Source: Chloroflexota bacterium (GTDB lineage Bacteria; Chloroflexota; Limnocylindria; Limnocylindrales; CSP1-4). From it: DNA of 11,256 bases. This document shows positions 1 through 6,734 of this stretch, one piece after another. The position numbers were made by a program, and so were the translations under genes. The stretch's first letter is position 1. Every line of letters starts with the position of its first letter. The notes beneath the pieces are model-generated. The model was not told the DNA's origin and made no database searches. It saw only the letters and a program-made list of their open reading frames with translations. The stretch lies in the NCBI GenBank assembly GCA_021786915.1, contig JAJYMP010000608.1:1-11256 (forward strand), given 5' to 3'.

Positions 1-111
1 GTGACGCTCGCGAGCCGCCCGCAGCTGTACGTGGACCTCGTCCGGCGCGGCGGCGCGGCGGCCGAGGCGGCCGCCTTCCTGCGCGAGCGGGGCGAGCTGT
101 GGCCGCGGTAG
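1..111 (+). CDS. AbiEi-like antitoxin, C-terminal end only
   Basis: Open frame from the window edge to TAG at 109-111, 36 residues visible, ending in PQLYVDLVRRGG then an alanine-rich helix and FLRERGELWPR. The pattern 'P-Q-L-Y-x-D-L-x-x-x-G-G' followed by a short helix is typical of the extreme C-terminus of AbiEi-family transcriptional-repressor antitoxins of type IV toxin-antitoxin systems. The downstream gene is an AbiEii-like nucleotidyltransferase that starts inside this frame with a 13-base overlap, the usual antitoxin-toxin order with translational coupling. The N-terminal winged helix-turn-helix lies outside the window, so the assignment rests on the tail and on the neighbour. The codon at position 1 is GTG but is probably internal, because 36 residues is far too short for the family. 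Confidence 0.6.
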   Translation: MTLASRPQLYVDLVRRGGAAAEAAAFLRERGELWPR

Positions 112-935
112 ACCCCCGCGACGACCCAGCGTCGGTCGTGGCCGCGCAGCGCGTCCTGCTCGAGTTGTGGACGATCCTGGGCGGATTCGCCGACGCGATG
201 ACGGTCGTCGGCGGCAGCGCTCCCCCGCTGCTCACCGGAGACCGGCCCGACGACCCCTACGTGGGCACCCTCGACGTCGACCTCGTGATCGACCCGATCG
301 GCGTCCCCGACGACGTCTACCGGACCATCGCGGAACTTCTGCGGGAGCGCGGCTACACCCAGCTCGACCAGCCCTTCCGGTGGCTGCGGTCGGTCGTCGT
401 CGACGGGCGGCCGATCGACGTCGAGGTGGACCTGCTCGCCCCGGCCACGCCCCGAGGCGGCGCGGGCCATCGCCACGAGCGGAGCGGCGGCGAGCCGCTG
501 GCACGCCGGACGGAGGGCGCCGAGCTCGTCCGCACCGCCTTCGTCGACCAGGAGATCGGCGGCCTACTGCCCGACGGGCGCCCGAATCGCGTCTCCGTCC
601 GCGTCGCGGCCCCGGCCGCCCTGATCGTCCTCAAGGCGCTCGCGATGGGCCAGCGAGACAAGCCGAAGGACGCCTACGACGTCGACTACCTGCTACGCCA
701 CGTCGGCGTCGAGGAGGTGGCCGCCGGGATCATCGCGATGGGCCGCGTCGACCCCGTGGTGAAGGCCCTGGGCATCCTCGCGGACAAGTTCGCCTCGATC
801 GACGCCATCGGGCCCGCGAGCGTCGCCCTGTACCGGAGGGTGCCGCTCGGGAGCCCGGAAGCCGATCAGGTCCAGGCGCTGGCCTACGCGCGCGTCGAGC
901 AGCTCCTGCGGCGCCTCCGGCCCGCCTCTCCGTAG
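99..935 (+). CDS. AbiEii-like nucleotidyltransferase toxin of a type IV toxin-antitoxin (AbiE) pair
   Basis: 278 residues from GTG at 99, with a purine-rich GGGGCGAG just upstream. The nucleotidyltransferase signature is visible: GGS at residues 38-40, then Asp59 and Asp61 in GTLDVDLVID as the metal-binding pair, with a third acidic strand at about 107-112 (DVEVDL). A second family block lies at about 178-199 (LKALAMGQRDKPKDAYDVDYLL), the Lys/Arg and KDxxD segment of AbiEii-type enzymes. In characterised AbiE systems the toxin is a bacteriostatic NTP-binding nucleotidyltransferase and AbiEi represses the operon; the system gives abortive phage infection or stabilises mobile DNA. The GGS-to-DxD spacing (about 18 residues) is longer than in the classic family, matching a subfamily with 'P-x-V-G-T-L-D-V-D'. 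It overlaps the preceding antitoxin end by 13 bases. A stand-alone nucleotidyltransferase with another target is possible; cytoplasmic. Confidence 0.78.
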   Translation: MAAVDPRDDPASVVAAQRVLLELWTILGGFADAMTVVGGSAPPLLTGDRPDDPYVGTLDVDLVIDPIGVPDDVYRTIAELLRERGYTQLDQPFRWLRSVVVDGRPIDVEVDLLAPATPRGGAGHRHERSGGEPLARRTEGAELVRTAFVDQEIGGLLPDGRPNRVSVRVAAPAALIVLKALAMGQRDKPKDAYDVDYLLRHVGVEEVAAGIIAMGRVDPVVKALGILADKFASIDAIGPASVALYRRVPLGSPEADQVQALAYARVEQLLRRLRPASP

Positions 936-936
936 G

Positions 937-1209
937 TCACTGCGCGGATCGCTGGCCGGCCCCTCGACGCTTCCGTGCTGAGAGATAGGCCAGCCTCGTG
1001 AAGTACGCCCGCCTGGCCGCGTCGGCGCGACGGAGGCGCTCGCGCTCGCCGAGGCGGCGATCGGGGTCGACCTGGTCAACGAAGCGCTCGTTGAACGCGA
1101 GACGGGCGGCCCGGGTGGTCTCGCGCGGGTCGTGGCGCGCGTGGAGCATGTAGGCGGCCATCCGGGCGCGCATGACACGCTCGCTGGGAGTCAGGGACTC
1201 GCGCCTCAT
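937..1209 (-). CDS. Conserved small basic protein of unknown function (90 aa)
   Basis: ATG at 1209 is preceded on the minus strand by GAGG seven bases upstream, a good ribosome-binding site. The product is highly charged and Arg/Ala-rich: RMAAYMLHARHDPRETT, AFNERFVDQVDPDRRL, then ERxRRADAARRAYFTRLAYLSARKRR. This is the recurring layout of a small helical family in high-GC Gram-positives and relatives: ARxAAYxLHAxHDPxETT, a VDP motif, then a tail of the type RRAxxARxAYFxxLAxxSAxxRR. No function is known to me. No signal peptide or membrane segment is visible. The stop lies one base beyond the AbiEii stop, so the two genes converge almost end to end. ATGA at 1206-1209 also closes an upstream minus-strand frame, so translational coupling to an unrecognised short gene is possible. 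Confidence 0.72.
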   Translation of the reverse strand: MRRESLTPSERVMRARMAAYMLHARHDPRETTRAARLAFNERFVDQVDPDRRLGERERLRRADAARRAYFTRLAYLSARKRRGAGQRSAQ

Positions 1210-1480
1210 CGCGCTACCTCAGCAGGGCGCTCGGCGTCCACGATCACCCGACGCGGGCCCGTGCCGGGAGAGGCGTCGGAGCGCCGAGCCCGGCGGCGCT
1301 GACGGCCGGGCGCAGGCGCGGATTGGGAAACCCCGTAGGGGTGTCGCACTTCGGGGGTCCGTGCTCGCCACGAGCGGAGAGGGTGTCGCGTCCCTCGTCG
1401 CCCCGCGGTCGCGACCAGGTCGCGGCTGGTCCTGCGCGAGGTGCCACGGACGCGACGGGGGGCGCGCGGGCCCGCGGCGC
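1210..1480. other. 271-bp stretch without a confident gene
   Basis: Two minus-strand frames stay open here. One ends with ...VIVDAERPAEVAR in the ATGA overlap with the 937-1209 gene; another ends at 1244 and encodes CDTPTGFPNPRLRP. Neither has a recognisable family or a clear ribosome-binding site, and each changes character along its length, so I do not call a CDS. The segment also carries a short perfect hairpin, ACCCC-GTA-GGGGT at 1330-1342, without a T-run. It may be the remains of a small gene or the leader of the downstream gene. Confidence 0.4.
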
Positions 1481-2410
1481 TCACGTGGCGGCGCCCGCCA
1501 GCATCGGGATCGCGCGGTACACGCGGTCGTCGAGGGCCTCGAGCGCCGCCGGGTCGGATAGGTCGCCCGGCCGGAGCCACGGCCAGGGGTCGCCGGTCCA
1601 GTGGGGCGCGAAGTCGACGACGCGGGCCTCGGCCCCCTCCGGCGTGGTCCACAGGGCGCCGTACGGGTCGGCGGCCAGGGCGGGCTCCGCCACCACCCAG
1701 GCCGTGACGACCGAGCCCCCCGCCCTGCCCCCGCGCAGGCGGGCCCGGACCGAGGCGGCGCGGCGCCCGGAGTCGACCACGATCCCGACGTGGAGCGGGG
1801 CGCTCGCCGGGAGGCCGTGGAAGATCCGCCGGTAGCGGTCCAGCTTGCCGGCCAGGACCGGGCCGCGCTCGGTGCCCAGGTCCCGCTCGACGACCAGCAC
1901 GATGGACGCGTCGCCGGCCCGGACCACCGCCATGGCGTCCGGGCGCAGGAGCCCGCTGACCAGCCGGATCAGGGGTCGCTCGGGCACCCAGGCGGCCAGG
2001 CCGTACCCGCGCTCCGGGTCGCCGGCCCGCAGGAAGGCCGCGAAGACGTCGTGCGTGGCGAGGCCGTGGATCACCGGCGACACGGCCTCCGGCACCCCGT
2101 CGGAGATCGGCGCCCGCCCGTCGGGCCAGATGGAGCGCTCGAGCGCCACCCGCACCGGCTTGGTGAGCGCGTACGCGTACCGCCCGCGCGGCCGCTGGCG
2201 GTTCGCCGCCCAGGACCCCGCGAGCAGGCCGTACTCGACCAGGCGCGCCAGCCGACGCTGGGCGACGCGGCGGTGGCCGTACGCCAGGAGCGCGGCGAGC
2301 TCGGCCGTCACGACGTCGCCGTGCACGAGCCAGAGCAGCAGGGCCCGGTCCCGCTCGGGCAGCGCCGCCCAGGCCGCGATCCCGGGGCCGGGCCTGCGGA
2401 CCGCGGTCAC
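1481..2410 (-). CDS. Replication-relaxation family protein
   Basis: 309 residues from GTG at 2410; the frame is closed by a stop a few codons upstream, so this is the only good start although the RBS is weak. Residues about 15-85 form a winged helix (LPERDRALLLWLVHGDVVTAELAALL, then RRVAQRRLARLVEYGLL, then RYAYALT). Next comes HGLATHDVFAAFLRA (115-129), and then PD at 157-158, ERDLGTE at 175-181 and Lys189-Leu-Asp-Arg-Tyr. This wHTH plus PD...(E)xDxGTE...K layout is that of the replication-relaxation family (Pfam PF13814), named for a plasmid replication/relaxation role and often found in plasmids and integrative elements of actinobacteria. The PD/E/K residues resemble a PD-(D/E)XK-like nuclease fold; catalysis is my inference. 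Length is normal and no frameshift is seen. Its presence beside AbiE suggests mobile-element ancestry. Confidence 0.82.
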   Translation of the reverse strand: MTAVRRPGPGIAAWAALPERDRALLLWLVHGDVVTAELAALLAYGHRRVAQRRLARLVEYGLLAGSWAANRQRPRGRYAYALTKPVRVALERSIWPDGRAPISDGVPEAVSPVIHGLATHDVFAAFLRAGDPERGYGLAAWVPERPLIRLVSGLLRPDAMAVVRAGDASIVLVVERDLGTERGPVLAGKLDRYRRIFHGLPASAPLHVGIVVDSGRRAASVRARLRGGRAGGSVVTAWVVAEPALAADPYGALWTTPEGAEARVVDFAPHWTGDPWPWLRPGDLSDPAALEALDDRVYRAIPMLAGAAT

Positions 2411-2657
2411 GGCGCGCCGCCCGTCGGCGGCGCCAGCTCACCAGAGCTGGGCGCGCGAAAGACCGGAGGCATTGGTAGCGTCCGTCACGTGGCGGTTGGT
2501 CACGGCAGCAGGCTCCCTTCGGCAGTCCGGTCGATCTTGCTCAACGAGGCGCCCGGTTCGAACGACCTGGGGCACGCCGTCGAGCTCGGGCTCGCCCAAC
2601 GCCGCCCGCGCCGCTGGCGCCAGGTTCCGGACCGGACGAGCTGCAAACCCTATGCCG

Positions 2658-2686
2658 ACACTACGGACAAGCGATCCTTGGGTCAA
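2658..2686 (-). promoter_or_regulatory. Possible sigma-70-type promoter, minus strand
   Basis: On the minus strand, TTGACC (2686-2681) is followed after 17 bases by TAGTGT (2663-2658). The -35 is a 5/6 match; the -10 matches only the first two bases and the last. Direction and position fit transcription of the replication-relaxation gene with a leader of about 240 bases. Pattern match only. Confidence 0.25.
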
Positions 2687-2726
2687 CGTCAGATGTGTAC
2701 GTAAGTGCGTACGGCCGGAACTCCGT

Positions 2727-2750
2727 CGTGCATCCAAGAGGCCATGCACG
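2727..2750. repeat. Inverted repeat CGTGCAT/ATGCACG
   Basis: Perfect 7-bp arms CGTGCAT (2727-2733) and ATGCACG (2744-2750) are separated by 10 bases. It could be a two-half-site operator or a small hairpin; no T-tract follows, so a terminator is unlikely. Confidence 0.45.
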
Positions 2751-2871
2751 CGGGCCCACGGGCCTGATCGCGACGGCCAAGGAGTGCACCGGCGCGGCGC
2801 GCAGAAACGACACCTGACGGGCGGCCCGGGAGCGGCCTTCCGAGCTCCCTCGCCATCGCCCAACTCGGCAC

Positions 2872-3775
2872 CTACCTGTCCACTTCCAGTCCGACGGTCT
2901 TCCAGGTCTCAACCAGTCCGCACCGGTCGGGCGGCACCGAGAAGACCGAGCGGACGAGGACCACGTATCGGCCGACAGGCAGGGACCCGAGGTCCATGAA
3001 GGCCACGGCTCCGTTGACGCTCACCGGGCTCACGAAGCTGCCGCCGTCGGCCCACACCTGACCTGTGCCCACTTGCTGGTACTCGACTTGGCTGTAGAGC
3101 GCCGGGCTCAGGTCGGTCGCGAGAATGGTGTCGCTCGACGCCCGGCCCGGTCGAGGTGCACCGGGGTGAGCTGGGGCCACAGCTCGTCGGGCCCCGGGAC
3201 CTGCTCCGGGTCGAGCGCACGACGCCCAGGACCTCGTGCGCCGCCACCGGCCGGCAGACAAGGACCGTCCCGGTCGTGCACGCCATGGGCTCGATGCCGG
3301 CCGAGGTCACTCTGGTGAGGCATTACGCCTGGTAGCCAATGTTGTCCACCCGGACTGTCCGGAACGGGCCGGTCGCTGCCCGGAACGGGCCGGTCGCGAG
3401 CGCCACCCCGATCATCGCCGGCACGTTCAGTACGCACGCACCGCCGGCGTTCCGGGCGCGCTGCTCAACGTCGACGTGCCGGTACTCGAGGACGCTGAAG
3501 GTGTACTCGTTCGTCGCGGTGCCCGGCACGAGCTGGCTGGCCGTGCAGGTTCCCCGGGGGCTCGGCAGCGGCTCGGACGACGCGCTCGCGATCGGGCTCG
3601 TCTTGGCGGCGGGGACGACGGTCGCGGCCGGGGTGGGCGCCGACGGCGAGGAGGCCGGCGAGGCGGACGGCGCGAGGGCTGCCGTTGGCTACCCGCTCGT
3701 CGGGCGCGGGCTTGGCGGCGTGGCGCCGCAGCCGGCAAGGGCCGCCACGAACAGGAGACCGACAGGGTGCCGCAT
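2872..3775 (-). pseudogene. Broken lipoprotein gene (DUF4232-like), two stops and two frameshifts
   Basis: Starting with ATG at 3775 on the minus strand, the frame gives MRHPVGLLFVAALAGC, a lipoprotein signal peptide with lipobox LAGC (Cys16), then a Thr/Pro/Ser-rich linker interrupted by TAG at codon 29 (3691-3689). The same frame continues as protein-like sequence: an Ala/Ser/Pro linker, CTASQLVPG, NEYTFSVLEYRHVDVEQRARN, GGACVLNVPAMIGVALATGPF. It stops again with TAA at codon 151 (3325-3323), then continues with TSAGIEPMACTTGTVLVCRPVAAHEVLGVV. Near 3220 the sense shifts into another frame (DPEQVPGPDELWPQLTPVHLDRAG) and near 3140 into a third (SSDTILATDLSPALYSQVEYQQ to VETWKTVGLEVDR, TAG at 2872). 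Each shift is explained by loss of one base. The 'C-x-x-x-x-L ... N-x-G-G-x-C' arrangement recalls DUF4232 extracellular domains, but the match is loose. Sequencing error cannot easily explain four lesions including two in-frame stops. Confidence 0.72.
3359..3400. repeat. Tandem 21-bp direct duplication within the lipoprotein pseudogene
   Basis: The unit begins CCGGAACGGGCCGGTCGC at 3359-3376 and recurs at 3380-3397, a period of 21 bases with 18 identical leading positions. On the minus strand it repeats seven codons in frame (ATGPFRA then ATGPFRT), so it is a recent in-frame slippage duplication that does not itself break the frame. Confidence 0.8.
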
Positions 3776-4100
3776 GCCGGCGCGATGGTGCGCACGCCCG
3801 CAGGCCCAGTGCAAGGGGCGTTGGCCGTCTGGTCTCCGTGCGATGAGACCTCGGCATCGACATGCGTGACCTCGCCCAACCCGAAGATCGTCGTCAATGG
3901 ACCGCACGAAGTGGTCATTGCGTGGGCGCAGTGGCGTTGCCCCGTTGGGCCCCCGTCGTCGACGAGACTCGGTGGGCACCTGGTGGCCTCGCGGGACCCA
4001 GTGCGGGGTTCGCAACAGCGGGGTCGATCGATTGGCCGACTCGAGGCTCATCCGGGTGCGTCAATGCCACCATGCGGGCGACGCGCCATCCGCCACGCGA
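3776..4100. other. Intergenic region between the two lipoprotein genes
   Basis: No credible gene is seen on either strand. A TTGACG hexamer (a good -35) occurs on the minus strand at about 3900-3895, upstream of the broken lipoprotein gene, but no acceptable -10 lies 16-18 bases downstream, so I do not call a promoter. No terminator-like hairpin with a T-run was found downstream of the 4101-6215 gene. Confidence 0.4.
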
Positions 4101-6215
4101 TCACTGGCTGAGCGGCCACACGTTGATCCTCGTCCAGGCCGAACCGCCATCGATGGTGCTCAGCAGGGTGACCCGACCCGATCCGCTGCCGTCGGCGATC
4201 AGCACCTGGCCGCTCGTCGCCGTGTCCAAGTGCATCCCCAGAATGCTGAGCGCACCTGAGCCCTCCTGGAACCCGAGAAGCCGCCAGGTGGCGCCGCCGT
4301 CGCGCGTCGCGTACAGGCCATCGCCAGTCCACAGCCAGCCAGAGCCGTCGGCCAGGAAGTCGATCGCGGCCTGCTCGCCCCCAAGCAGGGGGTCGGCGGC
4401 ACCCCCGCTACCGGTCAGCGGCACGTTGAACATCGTCCGCCACGTCGCCCCGCCGTCCGACGAACGGAGCAGCGCCTTGCCCGACGACCCCATGGCAGCG
4501 CCCCCCTGGCAGCTGAGCCACACGGCCGAGGCGCTGGCCGCGCTGATCCCGGTTGGCGTGTAGGGCGTCGGGGCCGAAGGGCAGGGGCCGGGCTGACGCT
4601 GCCATGTCAGCCCGCCGTCGCGACTGAGGGCGACGCCGCCACCCACGGTGTCGATCGCCCACGCGGTGCCGTCGGGCGCGAACCCGAGGCCGTCGAGGCT
4701 TGACGCGCCAGTGGCGGCCCAGCCCGACCCGCCGTCGGCGCTCCTGAGCACCGCGGACCGGCAGCCTGGCGGCGCGTCGATCCGGCAGGTGGCCGCGGCA
4801 AGCAGGAGCGAGCCGTGCTCCGCCACGCTCGTGAGCGGCGGGGACCCGAGGATGCGCCGGGACCAGCTGCGACCGCCGTCGCCCGTCACGGCCACGACAC
4901 CGGCGCCCGCCCCGCTCCCGGTGGCTCCGACGAGGACGCCGCTCTGCGCGCCGTCGAAGGCGAGGGCGTCCGGGATGAATGGGCCGGACCACGGATCCGA
5001 GGCCACCTGGCCGGTCGCCTGTTGGGGCGGGATGGTGATCCCCAGTCGCAGCGCCTCGGTCGGGCCGACCCACCACACCGTTCCGCCCGCGCCCAGCAGG
5101 GTCCAGCTCGACAGGTCGCCGACCTCGGGCGGCAGGCGCCAGGTCTCGCCCAGCGGCGCGAGCGTGTACGCGTCGACCGGCGTCATCGCCCCGTTCTCGA
5201 TCAGCCAGAAGACGCCGGCCGCGAAGCGCACCGTACCCCGGAGCCCGGGGCTCCGGCCAGCGACGATCATCGTCGGCTCCGCCGCGAGCGTGTCGAGCGT
5301 GGAGAGGGACGTCGCCGGGTCGCCGCCCGGAGGGGGCCCGGCCAGCGCGACGCAGTTCGGGCCGCCGTCGATCGGGTCGTCGCCCAGCAGCCGGCCGTCC
5401 ACCCCGAGGTCGATCGTGGAGGTCACGGAGCCGGTGGCGGGATCCAGGAAGCGCAGCGTCGAGGTGTCGGCGGTCTGGGTGGCGCTGAGGCCGCACGCGG
5501 TCGCGGGGGAGCCGGCGACGCCATACGTGGCGGTGACCGCGAGGCTGGCGGCATCGAGGCGCCGGAGGCTCGGCCCGCCCGAGACCCACACCGCGCCGAG
5601 CCCGGTCGCGATCGTGCCCTGGAGCGGGACGGCGGCCTGGGCCAGGACGGCTCCGGTCGCCGGGTCGATCCGCGCCACAAAGGCGTCCGGCGTGGCCGCG
5701 CCCCCCGTGGTCAGGCCTGTCGGGCCCGCGGCGAGGAGCACGCCGTCGGAGCCCAGCGCGAGCGTCGCGGGCGCCAGGCGCTCGGGGAGAGTGAACGTCT
5801 TCGTCGCGGCCCCGGTGAGCGGGTCGATCCGGACCAGCCACGCGGCGACGTGCTGGTAGAGGCTCACCCAGATGGCTCCCTGCCCGGCGACCGCCGAGAC
5901 CGTCCGCCGATAGCCGTCCGGGCCGGCGAGCTCCACGCGGGCCGTGATCTCGACCGGCAGCGCCGGCGACAGGTTCGCGGGCTCGGGGGCGGTCGTGGGC
6001 GTCGGCACGACCGACGCGAACGGGAGGACCGGCGGGGTCACGGGTGGGGACGCCGTCACGAGCGGCATGGTCGGTGCAGGCGGCGTGGCGGCAGGGCTGA
6101 TGCTCGGGCCCACCGTGTCGAACGTCGTCCGGGGCGACGGGGCAGGGCCCGCGCAGGCGGCCGCCAACACAGCTATCCAAAGCGTGAGGGCGCCGCGCAA
6201 CCACGCGTGTGTCAT
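4101..6215 (-). CDS. Surface lipoprotein with propeller-like N-terminal half and six C-terminal Asp-box (BNR/YCF48-like) repeats
   Basis: 704 residues from ATG at 6215; GGAG sits four bases upstream and GGAGGAGG slightly further. A TTG twelve bases earlier is less likely because the SD would abut it. The signal peptide MTHAWLRGALTLWIAVLAAAC has its lipobox Cys at 21, so the product should be lipidated and exported. A Pro/Thr/Ser-rich spacer follows (about 22-86). Residues about 95-400 read like a quinoprotein/NHL-type propeller with repeats such as GQGAIWVSLYQHV, RIDPLTGAATKTF, RIDPATGAVLAQ, GLGAVWVSGG and FLDPATGSVTSTI. Residues about 440-704 carry six Asp-boxes: TGDGGRSW, SADGGSGW, SRDGGLTW, SSDGGATW, TRDGGATW, TIDGGSAW, as in BNR/sortilin/YCF48-like propellers. 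No sialidase active-site set (Arg triad, FRIP) is visible, so a binding or scaffold role is more likely than hydrolysis. The ligand is unknown. The frame is intact, unlike the lipoprotein gene downstream on the same strand. Confidence 0.85.
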   Translation of the reverse strand: MTHAWLRGALTLWIAVLAAACAGPAPSPRTTFDTVGPSISPAATPPAPTMPLVTASPPVTPPVLPFASVVPTPTTAPEPANLSPALPVEITARVELAGPDGYRRTVSAVAGQGAIWVSLYQHVAAWLVRIDPLTGAATKTFTLPERLAPATLALGSDGVLLAAGPTGLTTGGAATPDAFVARIDPATGAVLAQAAVPLQGTIATGLGAVWVSGGPSLRRLDAASLAVTATYGVAGSPATACGLSATQTADTSTLRFLDPATGSVTSTIDLGVDGRLLGDDPIDGGPNCVALAGPPPGGDPATSLSTLDTLAAEPTMIVAGRSPGLRGTVRFAAGVFWLIENGAMTPVDAYTLAPLGETWRLPPEVGDLSSWTLLGAGGTVWWVGPTEALRLGITIPPQQATGQVASDPWSGPFIPDALAFDGAQSGVLVGATGSGAGAGVVAVTGDGGRSWSRRILGSPPLTSVAEHGSLLLAAATCRIDAPPGCRSAVLRSADGGSGWAATGASSLDGLGFAPDGTAWAIDTVGGGVALSRDGGLTWQRQPGPCPSAPTPYTPTGISAASASAVWLSCQGGAAMGSSGKALLRSSDGGATWRTMFNVPLTGSGGAADPLLGGEQAAIDFLADGSGWLWTGDGLYATRDGGATWRLLGFQEGSGALSILGMHLDTATSGQVLIADGSGSGRVTLLSTIDGGSAWTRINVWPLSQ

Positions 6216-6734
6216 CGGACTCCACAACCTCCTCCCGTCTCCCGCAGGCGGACTGGACTAGGACGCGAGGTGCCTGGTGGAGGTGACGGACCGCCTCGGC
6301 CGCATCCGAATGCCAGGCTGACAACAGTCATGCTCGCACCGCGGTCGCGCGCAATCCCGCGATCGTCTGGGCTCCGCAGCTGGTGGTTCCGGTTGCAGGT
6401 CTCTCGACGCGAGAACTCCTGAGCCACCGCTGGGGTTGAGAATGCGAGGCACGAACACCAGAGCGGTACCGCGCGCGGGAGACTCAGATCTTGCTCCCGT
6501 GTTGGCGAACCGGGATCTGCGCTCGCTCGAGGCGGCGGATCGGCTCCTGCAGCGGGCCCGACTCAGGGGCGCCCATAGATCGGCGACCGTGTCAGCCCCC
6601 AGAAATCGGGGTCCGTGATTGTCACCAGTTATGCGCTGACGGCCAGTTATCGCGCTGCGTGGACGAGAGCCAGATTCGGTTCGAATCAGGCCCGTCCGAG
6701 CGGGGATGCCCGAGTTCAGAGCACAGCGCTCGCG
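6216..6734. other. Gene-poor region upstream of the propeller lipoprotein
   Basis: Open frames exist on both strands, but the translations are compositionally biased and carry no recognisable domain. Visible structures are an interrupted hairpin CAGATC...GATCTG at 6485-6519 (inner arms CCCG/CGGG) and two direct repeats of CCAGTTAT at 6625-6650, listed separately. A TTGTCA hexamer upstream of the lipoprotein start (minus strand, near 6330) lacks a suitable -10. Confidence 0.4.
6625..6660. repeat. Two 18-bp-spaced direct repeats (CCAGTTAT-CGCTG)
   Basis: CCAGTTAT at 6625-6632 and again at 6643-6650, each followed within one or two bases by GCGCTG; the period is 18 bases. On the minus strand this reads as two ATAACTGG copies followed by TGACAATCACGGACCCC. 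Repeated short motifs of this kind occur at the ends of IS21-like and related insertion sequences, but no transposase lies next to them, so the origin is uncertain. Confidence 0.45.

Larger units (their letters stand above)
2411..2871. other. Intergenic region upstream of the replication-relaxation gene
   Basis: No open frame here has recognisable protein character; a minus-strand frame across 2438-2863 is Arg/Pro-rich with no family signal. The region contains a candidate minus-strand promoter (2658-2686), a 7-bp-arm inverted repeat (2727-2750) and an imperfect palindrome GTACGTAAGTGCGTAC at 2697-2712. Base composition is locally less GC-rich around 2640-2760 than in the flanking genes, as expected for regulatory or formerly mobile DNA. 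Confidence 0.45.

Noticed and set aside
1206..2441. Minus-strand open frame of 411 codons overlapping the replication-relaxation gene
   Set aside because: It is an Arg/Gly/Pro-rich alternate frame of a gene with clear family motifs; only its last portion beyond 1481 is ambiguous.
2872..3775. Stop-codon recoding or programmed frameshifting in the broken lipoprotein gene
   Set aside because: Two different stop codons and two separate frameshifts without slippery sequences are better explained by pseudogene decay, and neighbouring genes use TAG and TGA as normal stops.
4815..6422. Plus-strand open frame of 535 codons opposite the propeller lipoprotein
   Set aside because: It is antisense to a clear lipoprotein; its translation is Arg/Gly/Asp-biased with no domain, as expected for the shadow of a GC-rich gene.
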